From contig JACRIW010000097.1 in the NCBI GenBank assembly GCA_016215625.1, forward strand, positions 1 to 64,000: a DNA stretch of 64,000 nt, in the 5' to 3' direction. Shown here one piece after another: positions 35,747-45,469 of the stretch (position 1 is its first letter; each line of letters begins with the position of its first letter). The DNA comes from Candidatus Eiseniibacteriota bacterium. GTDB taxonomy: Bacteria > Eisenbacteria > RBG-16-71-46. Below the pieces are notes generated by a model. That model was given only the letters and a program-made list of their open reading frames with translations. It was not told the DNA's origin and made no database searches. The translations under genes were made by a program, and so were the position numbers.

Positions 35747-37069
35747 TCAGCGCCGCAGCGGGTGCGTCTCGCGCCCCAGCGTGCCGGTCTCGAGCACTTC
35801 TTCGATCTTGTACACGCCGAGCTTGCGGTTCTTGATGAAGCCCGCGAGCGCACGCTCGGCGAGCGAGCCGTCCTTGAGCCGGTCGGTCAGCCACTCGGCC
35901 GCGTGCGTGGGCGTGTACTGCGGCAGCGCGCAGCCCTTGTCCATCAGCCAGCGGAGGTTCTTGTCCTCCTGCGAGCCCAGCGGCGGCGACGCGACGATCG
36001 GGATGCCGAGCGCGGTGTAGAACGACAGCTCGCTCGGCTTGGTCCAAAGCACGTCGGTCTCGCGCATGAGCGCGTTGAAGCGGTCGAAGTACGCCTGCTT
36101 CGAATCCTCGCGCACGATCACGACGCCGTCGCCGAGGTGCGAAGCGAGCCCGAGCGCGAGCACGCACTGCTTGAAGGCCTGCTCGACCACGCGGTGCGTG
36201 CCCGCGACGAGAACGAGCCGGAACTTGCCCGCGCGGATGCCGGGCGCGAGCCCCTGCGCGATCTGCGCGCCGATCTCCGCCTGCGCGCCGGCGCCGCCGA
36301 CCGCGAACGTCACCGTCACGCGCGCGCCGGGCTGGGGCTGCGGCGCGTCGCCGAGCAGGTCGCGCACGGTCGAGCCGTACACGCTCGAGAAGCGCCCGCG
36401 CGGATCGAGCCGGCCGATGCGCGCGAGCAGGTCGGACTTGAGCACCGGCATGTCGGGGCCTCCGATGTTCTCGCGCGGCAGCGTGAAGCCCGTGAGGAAG
36501 ATGCGGTCGTCCGGCACGCCGTACTGGCGCAGGCGGCGCATGACGCGGCCGCACGGCGCGAAGTAGCGGATGTGGCTGTCTTCCGTCTTCGAGGCGACCC
36601 ACACGCGGTTCAGGTCGGCGTCGCAGATGACGCAGTAGATGTCGTCGAGGTGCGCGTGGTCGGCGACGTGCACCGGCGCGTAGAACGTCGAGATGAGCGG
36701 GCGCGGGTTCGCGCGCAGCTTCTCGAGCAGCGAACGCCCGAGCCCCTGGCGCACGAGGTGGTCGACGATGAAGTTGTTCGGCGAGGGGTGCGACAGGTCG
36801 CGCAGCGGGTAGAACGGCGGGATCTTGAGCAGCGAGTCGAGCGCGCCGAAGAGCGCGTGGCCGACGAGCGGCAGGCTGCGCGTGCGCGAGAGCGCTTCGT
36901 AGGACCAGCGGAGCCGCTGCCAGAAGCGCGCCTCTTCGGGGTCGTTCGTGTCGTGCTCGCCCGCGGTCACGACCCCTTCGTCCGTCAGGTGCGTGAGCGC
37001 GTGCGCGGCACGCTGGTGCCCGAAGCCCATGTCGGCCGAGACGACCCATGCCCGCAACGACGAACCCAT
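35747..37069 (-). CDS. MGDG-synthase/MurG-like glycosyltransferase
   Basis: 440 residues. The N-terminus LRAWVVSADMGFGHQRAAHAL matches the glycine-rich GT28-type start (ADxGxGH.RAA). The middle holds LISTFYAPVHVADHAHLDDIYCVICDADLNRVWV; the nucleotide-sugar domain has ARVTVTFAVGGAGAQAEIG and LWTKPSELSFYTALGIPIVASPPLGSQEDKN. No signal peptide; a membrane-associated cytosolic enzyme of glycolipid or envelope synthesis is likely, acceptor unknown. Confidence 0.7.
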   Translation of the reverse strand: MGSSLRAWVVSADMGFGHQRAAHALTHLTDEGVVTAGEHDTNDPEEARFWQRLRWSYEALSRTRSLPLVGHALFGALDSLLKIPPFYPLRDLSHPSPNNFIVDHLVRQGLGRSLLEKLRANPRPLISTFYAPVHVADHAHLDDIYCVICDADLNRVWVASKTEDSHIRYFAPCGRVMRRLRQYGVPDDRIFLTGFTLPRENIGGPDMPVLKSDLLARIGRLDPRGRFSSVYGSTVRDLLGDAPQPQPGARVTVTFAVGGAGAQAEIGAQIAQGLAPGIRAGKFRLVLVAGTHRVVEQAFKQCVLALGLASHLGDGVVIVREDSKQAYFDRFNALMRETDVLWTKPSELSFYTALGIPIVASPPLGSQEDKNLRWLMDKGCALPQYTPTHAAEWLTDRLKDGSLAERALAGFIKNRKLGVYKIEEVLETGTLGRETHPLRR

Positions 37070-37198
37070 CGGACCTTCCTGTCGGCGCCCGCACGGGCGC
37101 GGCGATGACGAAACCTCCGGGCGCGCATCTTCCCGCTCCCGGGTGCCGGGGTCACGCTCTAAGGTTTCGTGCGAGGGGGGCGGTTCCTGAAGGGGTGC

Positions 37199-38414
37199 GT
37201 TGTGCTAGGAAGATTGGTGAAGGAACGGGTCGTGCAGAGGTAGCCGTGCATGACCAAGACGCCTGCCCCCCAGGCGCCCCCGTTCTGTCCCAACCCCGGG
37301 TGTCCATTCCACACTGCGCCAGAGGGTTGGCGCTACCAGCGTGACGGCTACCATTCGCGTAAGGCCCCGCCGCACCGGGTCCAGCGTTACCGCTGTTGTC
37401 ACTGCCGGCGACGGTTCAGCGACCAAACGTTCTTGCTCACCTACTGGCTCAAGCGGCCGGAACTCCTGTTGCCGACCTTTCACGGGCTGCTGTCCTGCTC
37501 ATGCCTGCGCCAGATCGCACGCGCCCAGGAATGCTCACCGCAGACCGTGCTGCTGCATGCGAACCGACTCGGGCGGCACTGCCAGCTCTTTCATGAGCAG
37601 TTGCGGCCCAAGGACGGCATCACCGAGTCGGTGGCGATGGATGGGTTCTTCTCATTCGAGTACAGCCAGTTCCATCCCACCAGCTACAACGTGCTCGTGG
37701 GACGGAAGAGCTACTTCCTGCATGGGTTCACGGTCACAGAGCTGCGCCGATCGGGAACCATGACCAAGGCGCAGCATGTCTATCGCAAGGAGAACGAGGC
37801 GCGCCTCGGCAAGCCGGATCCGCGCGGCACGGAGAAGGACTGCGCCGAGTTGCTCTGCATCGTGGCACCGAAGCCGCAGTCGCTCGTGCTCCACACCGAC
37901 GAGCATCGGGACTATCCGCGAGCGATCGCACGGGCCACACACTTGGACGTTACGCACCGCACGATCAGCTCACGCGCGGCACGCACGCCGGCGAACCCGA
38001 TCTTCAGCGTGAACCTGAACGACATGCTGACGCGGCACACGGGCGCGAATCACAAGCGCGAGACGATCGCGTTCCCAAAGCGAAGGCAGATGGCGATCTG
38101 GCGCATGGCCGTGTTCATGGTGTGGCGCAACTACATGAAGTGGGCGTCGGAGCGAAGGCATCGCGACACACCGGCGATGCGGCTGGGGCTCACGGATCAC
38201 CTTCTGAAGCCACGAGAGGTGCTGACGACGAGACTGTTCCCGACGAGGGTGCGACTGCCGGAGCGATGGAGCGAGTACTACTGGGGCAAGGTGAAGTCGC
38301 GAGAGATCCCGAACGGCCGAGAGCACGCACTCAAGTACGCCGCCTGAGACAATGAAGCGGGCGGCCGCCGAGAAGGTGACCGCCCGAAATCTTCACCAAT
38401 CTTCCGAGCACAAC
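37199..38414 (+). mobile_element. Complete insertion sequence with 24-bp inverted repeats
   Basis: Ends: 37199-37222 (gttgtgctaggaagattggt...) and 38391-38414, which match as inverted repeats at 23 of 24 positions. It is about 1.2 kb with one transposase gene and an internal hairpin (cgggcgg/ccgcccg near 38358-38384) before the right end. No target-site duplication is visible next to the repeats, so the insertion is old or the family makes none. A diverged relative is truncated at the left window edge. Confidence 0.85.
37250..38347 (+). CDS. DDE transposase with N-terminal zinc ribbon (IS1595/IS1-like)
   Basis: 365 residues. Zinc ribbon: FCPNPGC (Cys13, Cys18) and RCCHC (Cys49-52) followed by RRRFSDQTF. 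The catalytic core has SVAMDGFFSFE (Asp131), VLHTDEHRDYPRA (Asp217) and GANHKRETIAF (Glu271). The order and zinc ribbon resemble the IS1/IS1595 superfamily. Intact from end to end and flanked by its inverted repeats, so it is potentially active. Confidence 0.85.
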   Translation: MTKTPAPQAPPFCPNPGCPFHTAPEGWRYQRDGYHSRKAPPHRVQRYRCCHCRRRFSDQTFLLTYWLKRPELLLPTFHGLLSCSCLRQIARAQECSPQTVLLHANRLGRHCQLFHEQLRPKDGITESVAMDGFFSFEYSQFHPTSYNVLVGRKSYFLHGFTVTELRRSGTMTKAQHVYRKENEARLGKPDPRGTEKDCAELLCIVAPKPQSLVLHTDEHRDYPRAIARATHLDVTHRTISSRAARTPANPIFSVNLNDMLTRHTGANHKRETIAFPKRRQMAIWRMAVFMVWRNYMKWASERRHRDTPAMRLGLTDHLLKPREVLTTRLFPTRVRLPERWSEYYWGKVKSREIPNGREHALKYAA

Positions 38415-38417
38415 CCA

Positions 38418-41078
38418 CTATTTGCGCCCCAGCCCGGCGCGCCAGTTCACCATCACCGTCATGGGCGTGCCGCTGTCGCTGAGCGGCAGCATCCACAGGA
38501 AGCGCTGGCCGTCCTTCGCCGGGCAGTACACGTTGCGGCGGCGGGTCTGCTCGACCTGCACCCGGTACAGCGCCTGCGGCAGGCCGAAATCGAAGCCCGC
38601 CCCGGGCACGATCGGCACCGAGGTGAACGAGCCGTCCGCGGCGATGAAGAACAGTTCGCGGCCGTCGGCGCTCCACTGCGGGTCGGTGCCGCCACGCGGC
38701 GAGATCTGCCACTTGCCGTCCGTGCCCTGGAACGGGACGACGTAGATCTCGGGCCGGCCGGACTCGTCGGATTCGTAGGCGACCCAACGGCCGTCGGGTG
38801 ACGCGTAGGCGCGCTGCTCGACGAACTTGGAGTTCAGGAACGGCGAGAGCTGCTTCGGCCCGGGCTCGAGCGAGAACTTGTACACGTCCGCGGGCGTGCC
38901 CGGAGTCGAGAAGTGCCCGAGCAGCCCGTACGGCGACCATTGCGTGATCGCGCCGTCGCCCGGGGCCACGGCGAGGCGATCGTCCGCGCCCACGCCGTTC
39001 GACGCTTTCACGTAGATCCCCTGCTGGTTCGCGCGGAACGACGTCCACAGGATCTTCGAGCCGTCGGGTGACCACACCGGGTTGCCGTCGTCCCCGGCGT
39101 CGTAGGTGAACCGGCTCGTCGTGCGGCGCGCCATGTCGATCACCCAGACGTCGAGATTGTTGTCGCCCGGATCCACGACGCGCACGGCGACGCGGTTGCC
39201 GTCGGGCGAGAGCGCGGGCGCGCGGTAGTTCGCGGGAGCGCCGACGTCGCCCAGCTGCCGTCCCGAGCGATCGATCCACACGAGCCGCGACATGAGCGTG
39301 CCGGTCGCGCGGAACACGAGCACGCCGTTGTCGGAGACCGAGAAGTTCGCGACACCCGAAGCGCCCGTCGGGAGGTCCTCGGCGATCGGGAACGCCTCGC
39401 CCACCACCTTGAGCGCGCGCGCGTCGAACTTCTGCGCGAAAAGCGCGCGGTCGCGCGCGAACAGCACGTAGCCCTCGCGCGTGTACTCGGTGCGCGAGCC
39501 CGCGAGCGGCAACTCCTTGGCGTTCGTGCTGCCGAGCGAGCCGACCATGAGCTTCGAGCCCGTGGCGGTGATGTGCATGTAGAGGAAGTGTTTGCCGTCG
39601 GGCAGGAACTCCGGCCAGCCGACCTGGTTCACCGAGTCGCCGGGGACGGCGACGGCGCGCGCGCCGCCCGAGGCGTTCACGCGATAGATCGGATCGGCGT
39701 CCGAGCCGTCGAACAGGATGACGCCGTCCTTGCTCCACGAGCCGTCCGAGCCGGTCGGCGCGTCGCAGATCACTTCGGCCGGGCCACCGGCGACCGGAAT
39801 GCGCTTGAGCTTGCCGCCCGCGACGAACGCGAGGTAGCGCCCGTCCGGCGACCAGAAGGGCGGGCGCGCACCCTCGGTGCTGGGAATGGGATTCGCGGAG
39901 AGCGAGTTGAGCGGACGCAGCCAGATGACGGTGCGACCGAGCGAGTCCGATGCGGTGAACGCGATGCGTGAGCCGTCCGGCGAGATGCGCGGCATGGACT
40001 GCGCGAGCACGCCGTCGGGGATCGGGACGTTGAAGCGCAGCTGCTGCGTGCCCATGCCGTCCCCGGCGCCGAACGAACGCCACGCGAAGAACGCGGCGGC
40101 GAGCAGCATCACTGCGGCGACGCCCCACGCGAGCGGCTCGCGGCGCGCGGCCCGCTTCGCCGGCGCGGTGGGAATCGCGGGCGCGCCCATCTGCGAGGCG
40201 GGCTGCGAGATCCACGTGAGCTGCAGCTTCACGTCGTGCGCGGTCTGGATGCGCTCTTCGGGGTCCTTCGTGAGGCAGGCGCCGATGAGCGACTCGAGCG
40301 CGGGCGGCAGGCCCGGCGTGATCGTCGAAGCCGGAGCGGGCGTCGTGTGCATGACGGCGCCGATCAGGCTCGCCTGCGACTTGCCCTCGAACGCGCGCTT
40401 GCCGGTCGCCATTTCGTAGAGCACGCAGCCGAGCGCCCAGAGGTCGCTGCGCACGTCGGGCTCGCGGCCCTCGAGCTGCTCGGGCGACATGTAGAGGAAC
40501 GTGCCGACGAGCGTGCCTTCCGCGGTGAGCGGCGACGCCATGGTCGGAGACTGCGTGAGGTGCGCCATCGTGATGCCCGAGCCGGCGGCGGTGCCGCCGA
40601 GTCCGGTCACGCGCGCGAGCCCGAAGTCCATGAGCTTCGCGCCCATCTTGGACAGCATCACGTTGCCGGGCTTGAAGTCGCGGTGCACGATGCCCGCGCG
40701 GTGCGCCCGATCGAGCGCGTCGGCGATCTGCACGCCGATGCGCAGCATCTCGGGCAGCGGCAGGGCCCCGCGCGCGAGGCGCTGCGCGAGCGTCTCGCCC
40801 TCGACCAGTTCCATGACGAGGTACTCGTTCTCGCCCTCGCGGCCCACGTCGTGGAGCGTGCAGATGTGCGGGTGGTTGAGGCTCGAGACGGTGCGGGCCT
40901 CGCGCTCGAAGCGCGCGCGCACTTCGGGGTTCGAAGTCAGGTGCTCGGGCAGCACCTTGATCGCGACGTCACGGCCGAGGCGCGTGTCCTTCGCGCGATA
41001 GACTTCACCCATGCCACCCGCGCCCAGGGGCGCGATGATTTCGTAGGGACCGAGCGTGGTACCGGGGTTCAGGCGCAT
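38418..41078 (-). CDS. Membrane-anchored Ser/Thr kinase with PD40/TolB-like propeller
   Basis: 886 residues from ATG 41078 (MRLNPGTTLGPYEIIAPLGAG); the open frame to 41306 adds only basic filler. Kinase: Gly loop LGAGGMGEVY (18-27), Lys41, HRDFKPGN (Asp134), DFGLARV (151-157), YMSPEQ. A single transmembrane helix near 316-334 (LAWGVAAVMLLAAAFFAW) separates it from an outer propeller with repeats like ISPDGSRIAFTA, WSPDGRYLAFVA and LSPDGNRVAVRV. Domain order is the same as in the kinase at 33184, but here with a membrane anchor. The IS inserted just past its stop codon. Confidence 0.9.
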   Translation of the reverse strand: MRLNPGTTLGPYEIIAPLGAGGMGEVYRAKDTRLGRDVAIKVLPEHLTSNPEVRARFEREARTVSSLNHPHICTLHDVGREGENEYLVMELVEGETLAQRLARGALPLPEMLRIGVQIADALDRAHRAGIVHRDFKPGNVMLSKMGAKLMDFGLARVTGLGGTAAGSGITMAHLTQSPTMASPLTAEGTLVGTFLYMSPEQLEGREPDVRSDLWALGCVLYEMATGKRAFEGKSQASLIGAVMHTTPAPASTITPGLPPALESLIGACLTKDPEERIQTAHDVKLQLTWISQPASQMGAPAIPTAPAKRAARREPLAWGVAAVMLLAAAFFAWRSFGAGDGMGTQQLRFNVPIPDGVLAQSMPRISPDGSRIAFTASDSLGRTVIWLRPLNSLSANPIPSTEGARPPFWSPDGRYLAFVAGGKLKRIPVAGGPAEVICDAPTGSDGSWSKDGVILFDGSDADPIYRVNASGGARAVAVPGDSVNQVGWPEFLPDGKHFLYMHITATGSKLMVGSLGSTNAKELPLAGSRTEYTREGYVLFARDRALFAQKFDARALKVVGEAFPIAEDLPTGASGVANFSVSDNGVLVFRATGTLMSRLVWIDRSGRQLGDVGAPANYRAPALSPDGNRVAVRVVDPGDNNLDVWVIDMARRTTSRFTYDAGDDGNPVWSPDGSKILWTSFRANQQGIYVKASNGVGADDRLAVAPGDGAITQWSPYGLLGHFSTPGTPADVYKFSLEPGPKQLSPFLNSKFVEQRAYASPDGRWVAYESDESGRPEIYVVPFQGTDGKWQISPRGGTDPQWSADGRELFFIAADGSFTSVPIVPGAGFDFGLPQALYRVQVEQTRRRNVYCPAKDGQRFLWMLPLSDSGTPMTVMVNWRAGLGRK

Positions 41079-41140
41079 GGGGCGGCACGCTACGCGAGCG
41101 GGGCCCCGGTGGGAACGAATTTGTTCGCTCCCGGCCGTGC

Positions 41141-43810
41141 TCAGCGCCGCGTGCGGCTCGTCCCGAGAGCGCTGTCGCAGGCCGCCATGCCCTGCAGGCA
41201 GCGCACGTGGTCCTGCTGCCAGAAGTCCATCAGCGCACCGCCACCCTTCAGGCGCTCGAAGACTTCGGCGCCGCGCACGAAGTACGTGCGCGCCGCGCGC
41301 CAGCATTCCGGCCGGCGCGCGGGCGGCGTGCGCGAGTCGCGCGCCTCGGCGAGATACGCGAGGCCGACCGCCCCGGCCGCGCTGCCGAGATTGCCGATGT
41401 TCGCGGCGTCACCGGCCGAACGCGTGAGCAGCGACTCGCGCACGGCCAGCGCCTCGAGCGATCGGGAGATCGCCTCCTCGTGCCGGCCCAGCCTCGTGAG
41501 GCACTGGGATTCCCACATGAGCGAGGTCGAGAGGTTGCTGCCGTCGGAGTGATTGCTCGCGTCGCGCTCGAACAGCCAGCGCTGTTCGGCGCTCGCGCGC
41601 CGCAGCGCGGGAATCGCCTCCGCGGGGCGGCCGCCGTCGAGCAGCACGCCACCGAGATGGTTCCAGCAGGACGCGAGATTGCGCCGAGTGGAGAAGTTGC
41701 TCGCGTCCACGACGTACTGCTGTTCCGCGACGGCGACCGCACGGCGGTAGATCGCCTCGGCCTTCCCGGGTGCGAACACTTCGTAGGCCTCGCCCAGCTG
41801 GCGCATCAGCCCGAGCTGGCGGCGGCGCAGGCGCACGTGCGCCGGGTGCGTGAGCGCGAGCGTGTCCAGTTCGGCGATCACGGGCTCGATCTCGCGCGCC
41901 ATGTCCGTGTAGCGGTTCGCGAACTTGAGCCCGTCGGTCAGGTCGATCGTGGCTTCGGCCCGCGCGAGCGCGAGGTCGAGGTTCCCGGAATGGCGTGCGC
42001 GCATCGAGTCGAGCACCGCGATGCCGGCACGCACGTCGGCGGTCCCGGGCTCCAGGTCGCTCGCCCAGATGCGGAACCAGCCGCGCTCGATCCGCACGCA
42101 CGCTTCGTCCACGACGAGAGCCGAGTCCGCGGGCTGCCCGCGGCGCAGCAGCGTGAGCGTGTCGAGCGCGCCGCTCGCGAGCGTCACGGCGGCCGCGTTG
42201 TCCCCGCCCCACGAAAGCGCGGTCGCGAGCCGTGCGGTGACACGCGCGAGCGCGTGCAGTCGTACCGGATCGCCGGGCGCGTCGGCGAGCGCCTGCTGGC
42301 GCAGCACGCGCGCCTGGCGATAGCTCGCGATCGCGCCCGGCAGGTCACCGAGACTCGCGAACGACGGGTCGCCCTGCAGTTCGCCGAGCTGCTCGTACGC
42401 CGCCGCCAGCTCGCCCCGCAGCGCGGGATCGCGCTTCGCGTCCTCCGCGAGTCCCGCGAGGTGCGCGGTCGCGCGGTTCACGATGCGCTCGCGCAGCGGC
42501 GTCATGCCGGGCTGGTCGCGGATCTCGCTCTGGATGTCGAACAACAGCGTGTTCGCGAGCGCGCGCACCTGCTCGAACCGGCGCTTCGTCTGCTGCGCCT
42601 GCCGGGCCGTGCTCACGACGCCGGCGACGAGCGCGAGCAGCACGAGCGCGAGCGTCGCGAGCACGCCGCGGTTGCGCCCCGCGAACTTGCGTGCGCGGTA
42701 GCCGATCGTGTCGGGCCGCGCCTGGATCGGCAGCCCCGCGCGGAAGCGGCGCAGTTCGTCCGCGAGATCGGCCGCGCTCGCGTAGCGCCGCGACGGTTCC
42801 TTGGCGAGCGCGGTGAGCACCACGAGGTCGAGGTCGCCCGCGAGCGAGCGCGCGAACGGTCCCGCGTACGACGACGGCTTGCGCGGCTCTTCCGTGCACA
42901 CGATGCGTTCGGCCTGCCCGGCGGTGAGACCCGCGAGCCGGTGCGGACGCTCGCCCGTGAGCAGCTCGTGCAGCACGACGCCGAGACTGTAGACGTCGGA
43001 CAGCGTCGAGGGCGGCTCGGCGCGGAACTGCTCGGGGCTCGCGTACTCGGGCGTCAGCACGTGCTGCCCCGTGCGCGTGGCGTCCTCGACTTCGCCCGTG
43101 TCGCCGAGCCGCTTCGCGATGCCGAAGTCGAGCAGGCGCGGCGCACCGGACGCGTCCACGAACAGGTTCGACGGCTTGAGGTCACGATGCACGATCAGGC
43201 TGCGGTGAGCCGCCTGCACGGCCATGCAGATCGCCTCGAACAGCTCGAGCCGCGCGTGCAGGTCGAGCCGGTGCGAGCGGCAGTGCTCGAGCAGCGGCTC
43301 CCCTTCCACGTACTCCATCGCCAGGTACGGCGTGCCGTCCTCGGTGATTCCGGCGTCGAGCATGCGCGCGATGTGCGGATGCTCGAGCCGCGCGAGGATG
43401 CGCTGCTCGTCCCGGAAGCGACGCAGGTCCTCGGGACGGTAGTCGCGGCGCAGGAGCTTCACGGCGGCGCGCTGTCCGAGGCGGGCGTCCGTGTGCTCGC
43501 CGCGATAGACGACGCCCATGCCGCCGTGACCGACGAGCGCCTCGAGCCGCCACGAGCCGACGACCTGCCCGATCCGGGCGGTGTCCTGCTCCCCTCCGGA
43601 CGGAGCGGGCAGGTCGAACGCGGCCGTGATCGCCCCGCTCGACTCGGCGCGGTCCCAGGCGGCGAGCAGCGACTCGACCTCGGCGCGCAGCGCGCCGTCC
43701 CCGGCCGCACGGCGTGCGACGAACGCCGCCCGCTCGGCCTCCGGCCTCTCGAGCGCTTCGTCGAGCAGCGCTTTGACCTGCTCCCACGCGGGCGCGGGGA
43801 CGTTCGTCAT
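41141..43810 (-). CDS. Ser/Thr kinase with C-terminal TPR-like repeats
   Basis: 889 residues from ATG 43810, which has GGGAGGAG 5 nt upstream. An N-terminal ~80-residue helical segment (WEQVKALLDEALERPEAERAAF), typical of kinases paired with this sigma factor class, precedes the kinase domain: Gly loop GHGGMGVVY, Lys118, HRDLKPSN (Asp210), DFGIAKRL (228-235), YASPEQ. Transmembrane helix 383-401 (VLATLALVLLALVAGVV). The remaining ~480 residues are helical TPR-like repeats, lacking a catalytic motif. Lies 76 bases downstream of the sigma factor gene in the same operon. Confidence 0.9.
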   Translation of the reverse strand: MTNVPAPAWEQVKALLDEALERPEAERAAFVARRAAGDGALRAEVESLLAAWDRAESSGAITAAFDLPAPSGGEQDTARIGQVVGSWRLEALVGHGGMGVVYRGEHTDARLGQRAAVKLLRRDYRPEDLRRFRDEQRILARLEHPHIARMLDAGITEDGTPYLAMEYVEGEPLLEHCRSHRLDLHARLELFEAICMAVQAAHRSLIVHRDLKPSNLFVDASGAPRLLDFGIAKRLGDTGEVEDATRTGQHVLTPEYASPEQFRAEPPSTLSDVYSLGVVLHELLTGERPHRLAGLTAGQAERIVCTEEPRKPSSYAGPFARSLAGDLDLVVLTALAKEPSRRYASAADLADELRRFRAGLPIQARPDTIGYRARKFAGRNRGVLATLALVLLALVAGVVSTARQAQQTKRRFEQVRALANTLLFDIQSEIRDQPGMTPLRERIVNRATAHLAGLAEDAKRDPALRGELAAAYEQLGELQGDPSFASLGDLPGAIASYRQARVLRQQALADAPGDPVRLHALARVTARLATALSWGGDNAAAVTLASGALDTLTLLRRGQPADSALVVDEACVRIERGWFRIWASDLEPGTADVRAGIAVLDSMRARHSGNLDLALARAEATIDLTDGLKFANRYTDMAREIEPVIAELDTLALTHPAHVRLRRRQLGLMRQLGEAYEVFAPGKAEAIYRRAVAVAEQQYVVDASNFSTRRNLASCWNHLGGVLLDGGRPAEAIPALRRASAEQRWLFERDASNHSDGSNLSTSLMWESQCLTRLGRHEEAISRSLEALAVRESLLTRSAGDAANIGNLGSAAGAVGLAYLAEARDSRTPPARRPECWRAARTYFVRGAEVFERLKGGGALMDFWQQDHVRCLQGMAACDSALGTSRTRR

Positions 43811-43886
43811 GCCGGCTCCTCCCGGAAGTTCCGCCACCCGGGTAATCGCGAAATCCCGCTCGCGCGGCTCACGCGGCGCGCCCGGC

Positions 43887-44462
43887 TCATCGCGCGCTTT
43901 CGATCTCGCGCTGCAGCCAGGCGCGGGCCGTCGCCCAGTCGCGCTTCACGGTCGCGGCGGAGATGCCGAGCACCTCGGCGACCTCGGTCACCTCGAGCCC
44001 CACGAAGTAGCGCAGCTCGACGACCCGGGCCTGCCGGGCGTCCATGGCTTCGAGCCGCGCGAGGGCGTCGTGCACCGCGACGACCTCGTCGTCCTTCACC
44101 TCGGGCAGCGCGTCGAGATCGGTCAGCTCGGCGTCGGGAACGCCGCCGCCGCGTTTGGCCGCGAGGCGCCGCCGGGCGTGATCCACGAGGACGTTGCGCA
44201 TGACCCGCCCCGACACGCGGAAGAAGTGCACGCGGTCCTGGTACTCCGGGGCGGAGTCACCCGAGAGCCGGAGGAACGCCTCGTGCAGCAGCGCGGTCGT
44301 GTTGAGCGTCTGTCCACCCGAGAGGCGCCAGCGGTGGTGGCTCGCCTGCCGGTGGAGCTCCGCGTAGAGCAGCGCGACGACGCGCTCACGTGATTCCGCG
44401 TTACCGCTCGCGGACTCGCGCAGCAGCCGGGTGATCTCGGGCTGGGCTTCGTCGTGCGACAT
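43887..44462 (-). CDS. ECF-like RNA polymerase sigma factor (kinase-associated type)
   Basis: 191 residues. Region 2: VALLYAELHRQASHHRWR, then QTLNTTALLHEAFLRLSG and HFFRVSGRVMRNVLVDHARRR; region 4: ARVVELRYFVGLEVTEVAEVLGISAATVKRDWATARAWL. This is the sigma-70 ECF-like class found next to Ser/Thr kinases in Acidobacteria and Planctomycetes, where phosphorylation by the kinase is thought to control it. No anti-sigma gene is adjacent, consistent with kinase control. Confidence 0.9.
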   Translation of the reverse strand: MSHDEAQPEITRLLRESASGNAESRERVVALLYAELHRQASHHRWRLSGGQTLNTTALLHEAFLRLSGDSAPEYQDRVHFFRVSGRVMRNVLVDHARRRLAAKRGGGVPDAELTDLDALPEVKDDEVVAVHDALARLEAMDARQARVVELRYFVGLEVTEVAEVLGISAATVKRDWATARAWLQREIESAR

Positions 44463-44891
44463 GGGGAGCCGTTCGAACGGAACAGGGAGAGAGTGGGTCC
44501 GGAAAGTCTAGCGCACGAAGACCCCGCCGCGGCCAGCGAATCCCGGATGCCGAGCGTTCGGCGCGGGGCGCCTCGGTGATTCCGGCCACTTCTTGCGTCC
44601 GAGGCCCTTCCGGCTCACCCGACCAAAGCAGTCGGGTCGAAGGTGTGCTCCTGGGCGGCCCCGAGGGCGGCGCTCCGAATGGACGACGGGCCGAAGCGGA
44701 TCTCGCAGGCGTTGACCGAATGGCGCCGGACTCGCGGCGCGGACCATGTTCTCCTTGCGGGTTCGCGGTCTGGAGTATTCGTTGCCGGCTCGGAATGTGA
44801 GGACTAGCCTCTGCCGGACTTTCGCAAGAAAGTTTCAGCACTCGTTCCACGCACGCGCGAATCACGTACCCGAAATCGAGGAGGTCGCACG
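44463..44891. other. Intergenic between sigma factor and zinc-knuckle gene
   Basis: Promoter region of two divergent units. A small hairpin ACTTTC-GCAA-GAAAGT lies at 44818-44833. I see no coding gene here; the long minus-strand frame covering it is a shadow. Confidence 0.45.
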
Positions 44892-45047
44892 ATGGCAGAC
44901 TGCAAAGGTTGCGGCGGCTCCGGCCGGTGCAAGAACTGCGACGGCAAGGGCAAGAAGATGTGGACGAGCGGACTCGGCTACGACAAATGCAAGTTGTGTG
45001 ATGGTGAGGGCAAATGCCCTGTGTGCGGCGGCAGCGGAAAGAGCTGA
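44892..45047 (+). CDS. 51-residue DnaJ-type zinc-knuckle protein
   Basis: A very short gene with GAGGAGG 7 nt before ATG 44892. It contains four CxxC(x)G knuckles: CKGCGGSG, CKNCDGKG, CKLCDGEG and CPVCGGSG. This is the repeat of the DnaJ cysteine-rich domain, isolated without J-domain or substrate domain. Two zinc ions would be bound. A stand-alone chaperone cofactor or RNA/protein-binding module is possible. The strong ribosome site and regular motif spacing make coding very likely despite the length. Confidence 0.85.
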   Translation: MADCKGCGGSGRCKNCDGKGKKMWTSGLGYDKCKLCDGEGKCPVCGGSGKS

Positions 45048-45205
45048 ACGACCGACGGCGACTCCGCACGAGTGCAAGCGCGTCGCCGTCGCCCGGCCGA
45101 ACGCACCCAGCCGAGCTTCCAGATCGCAGCAGGACCGGCCGCGAGCAGGTCTCGATCCCGGAAGGCGCTCACGTCCGTCTTCACTCCACACATGAGGGAG
45201 GTTCC

Positions 45206-45469
45206 GTGCGCTACGACGTCGTACCGTTCACCGCGAACATCATCGCTGGACAGGGAGCGAAAGCGGCGGCGAGCCAGTTGGCGGACATCATCAACCAGCA
45301 TGCAGCCGACGGCTGGGAGTACGTGCGGCTGGAAAGCGTCCAGACGCTCGTGACGACGCCCGGTATCGAAGGTTCCGCCGGCTGCATGGGATTCGGCGCG
45401 AGGCCCGGTGTTCCGGATTCCGAAGACGTTCGCTTCGTCTACATGATCGTGTTCAGGAAGCCCGCGTGA
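45206..45469 (+). CDS. DUF4177-like small protein
   Basis: 87 residues from GTG 45206, with AGGGAGG 5 nt upstream. VRYDVVPFTANIIAGQGAKAAASQLADIINQHAADGWEYVRLESVQT, then FVYMIVFRK: the alternating strand-helix pattern with GWEYVRLE and a closing I.FRK is that of DUF4177 and related small proteins. Function unknown. Its stop overlaps the start of the YidD-like gene (GTGA). Confidence 0.7.
   Translation: MRYDVVPFTANIIAGQGAKAAASQLADIINQHAADGWEYVRLESVQTLVTTPGIEGSAGCMGFGARPGVPDSEDVRFVYMIVFRKPA

Noticed and set aside
37185-38430. Target-site duplication around the complete IS
   Set aside because: Flanking bases (aggggtgc and ccactatt, or shifts of one) do not match.
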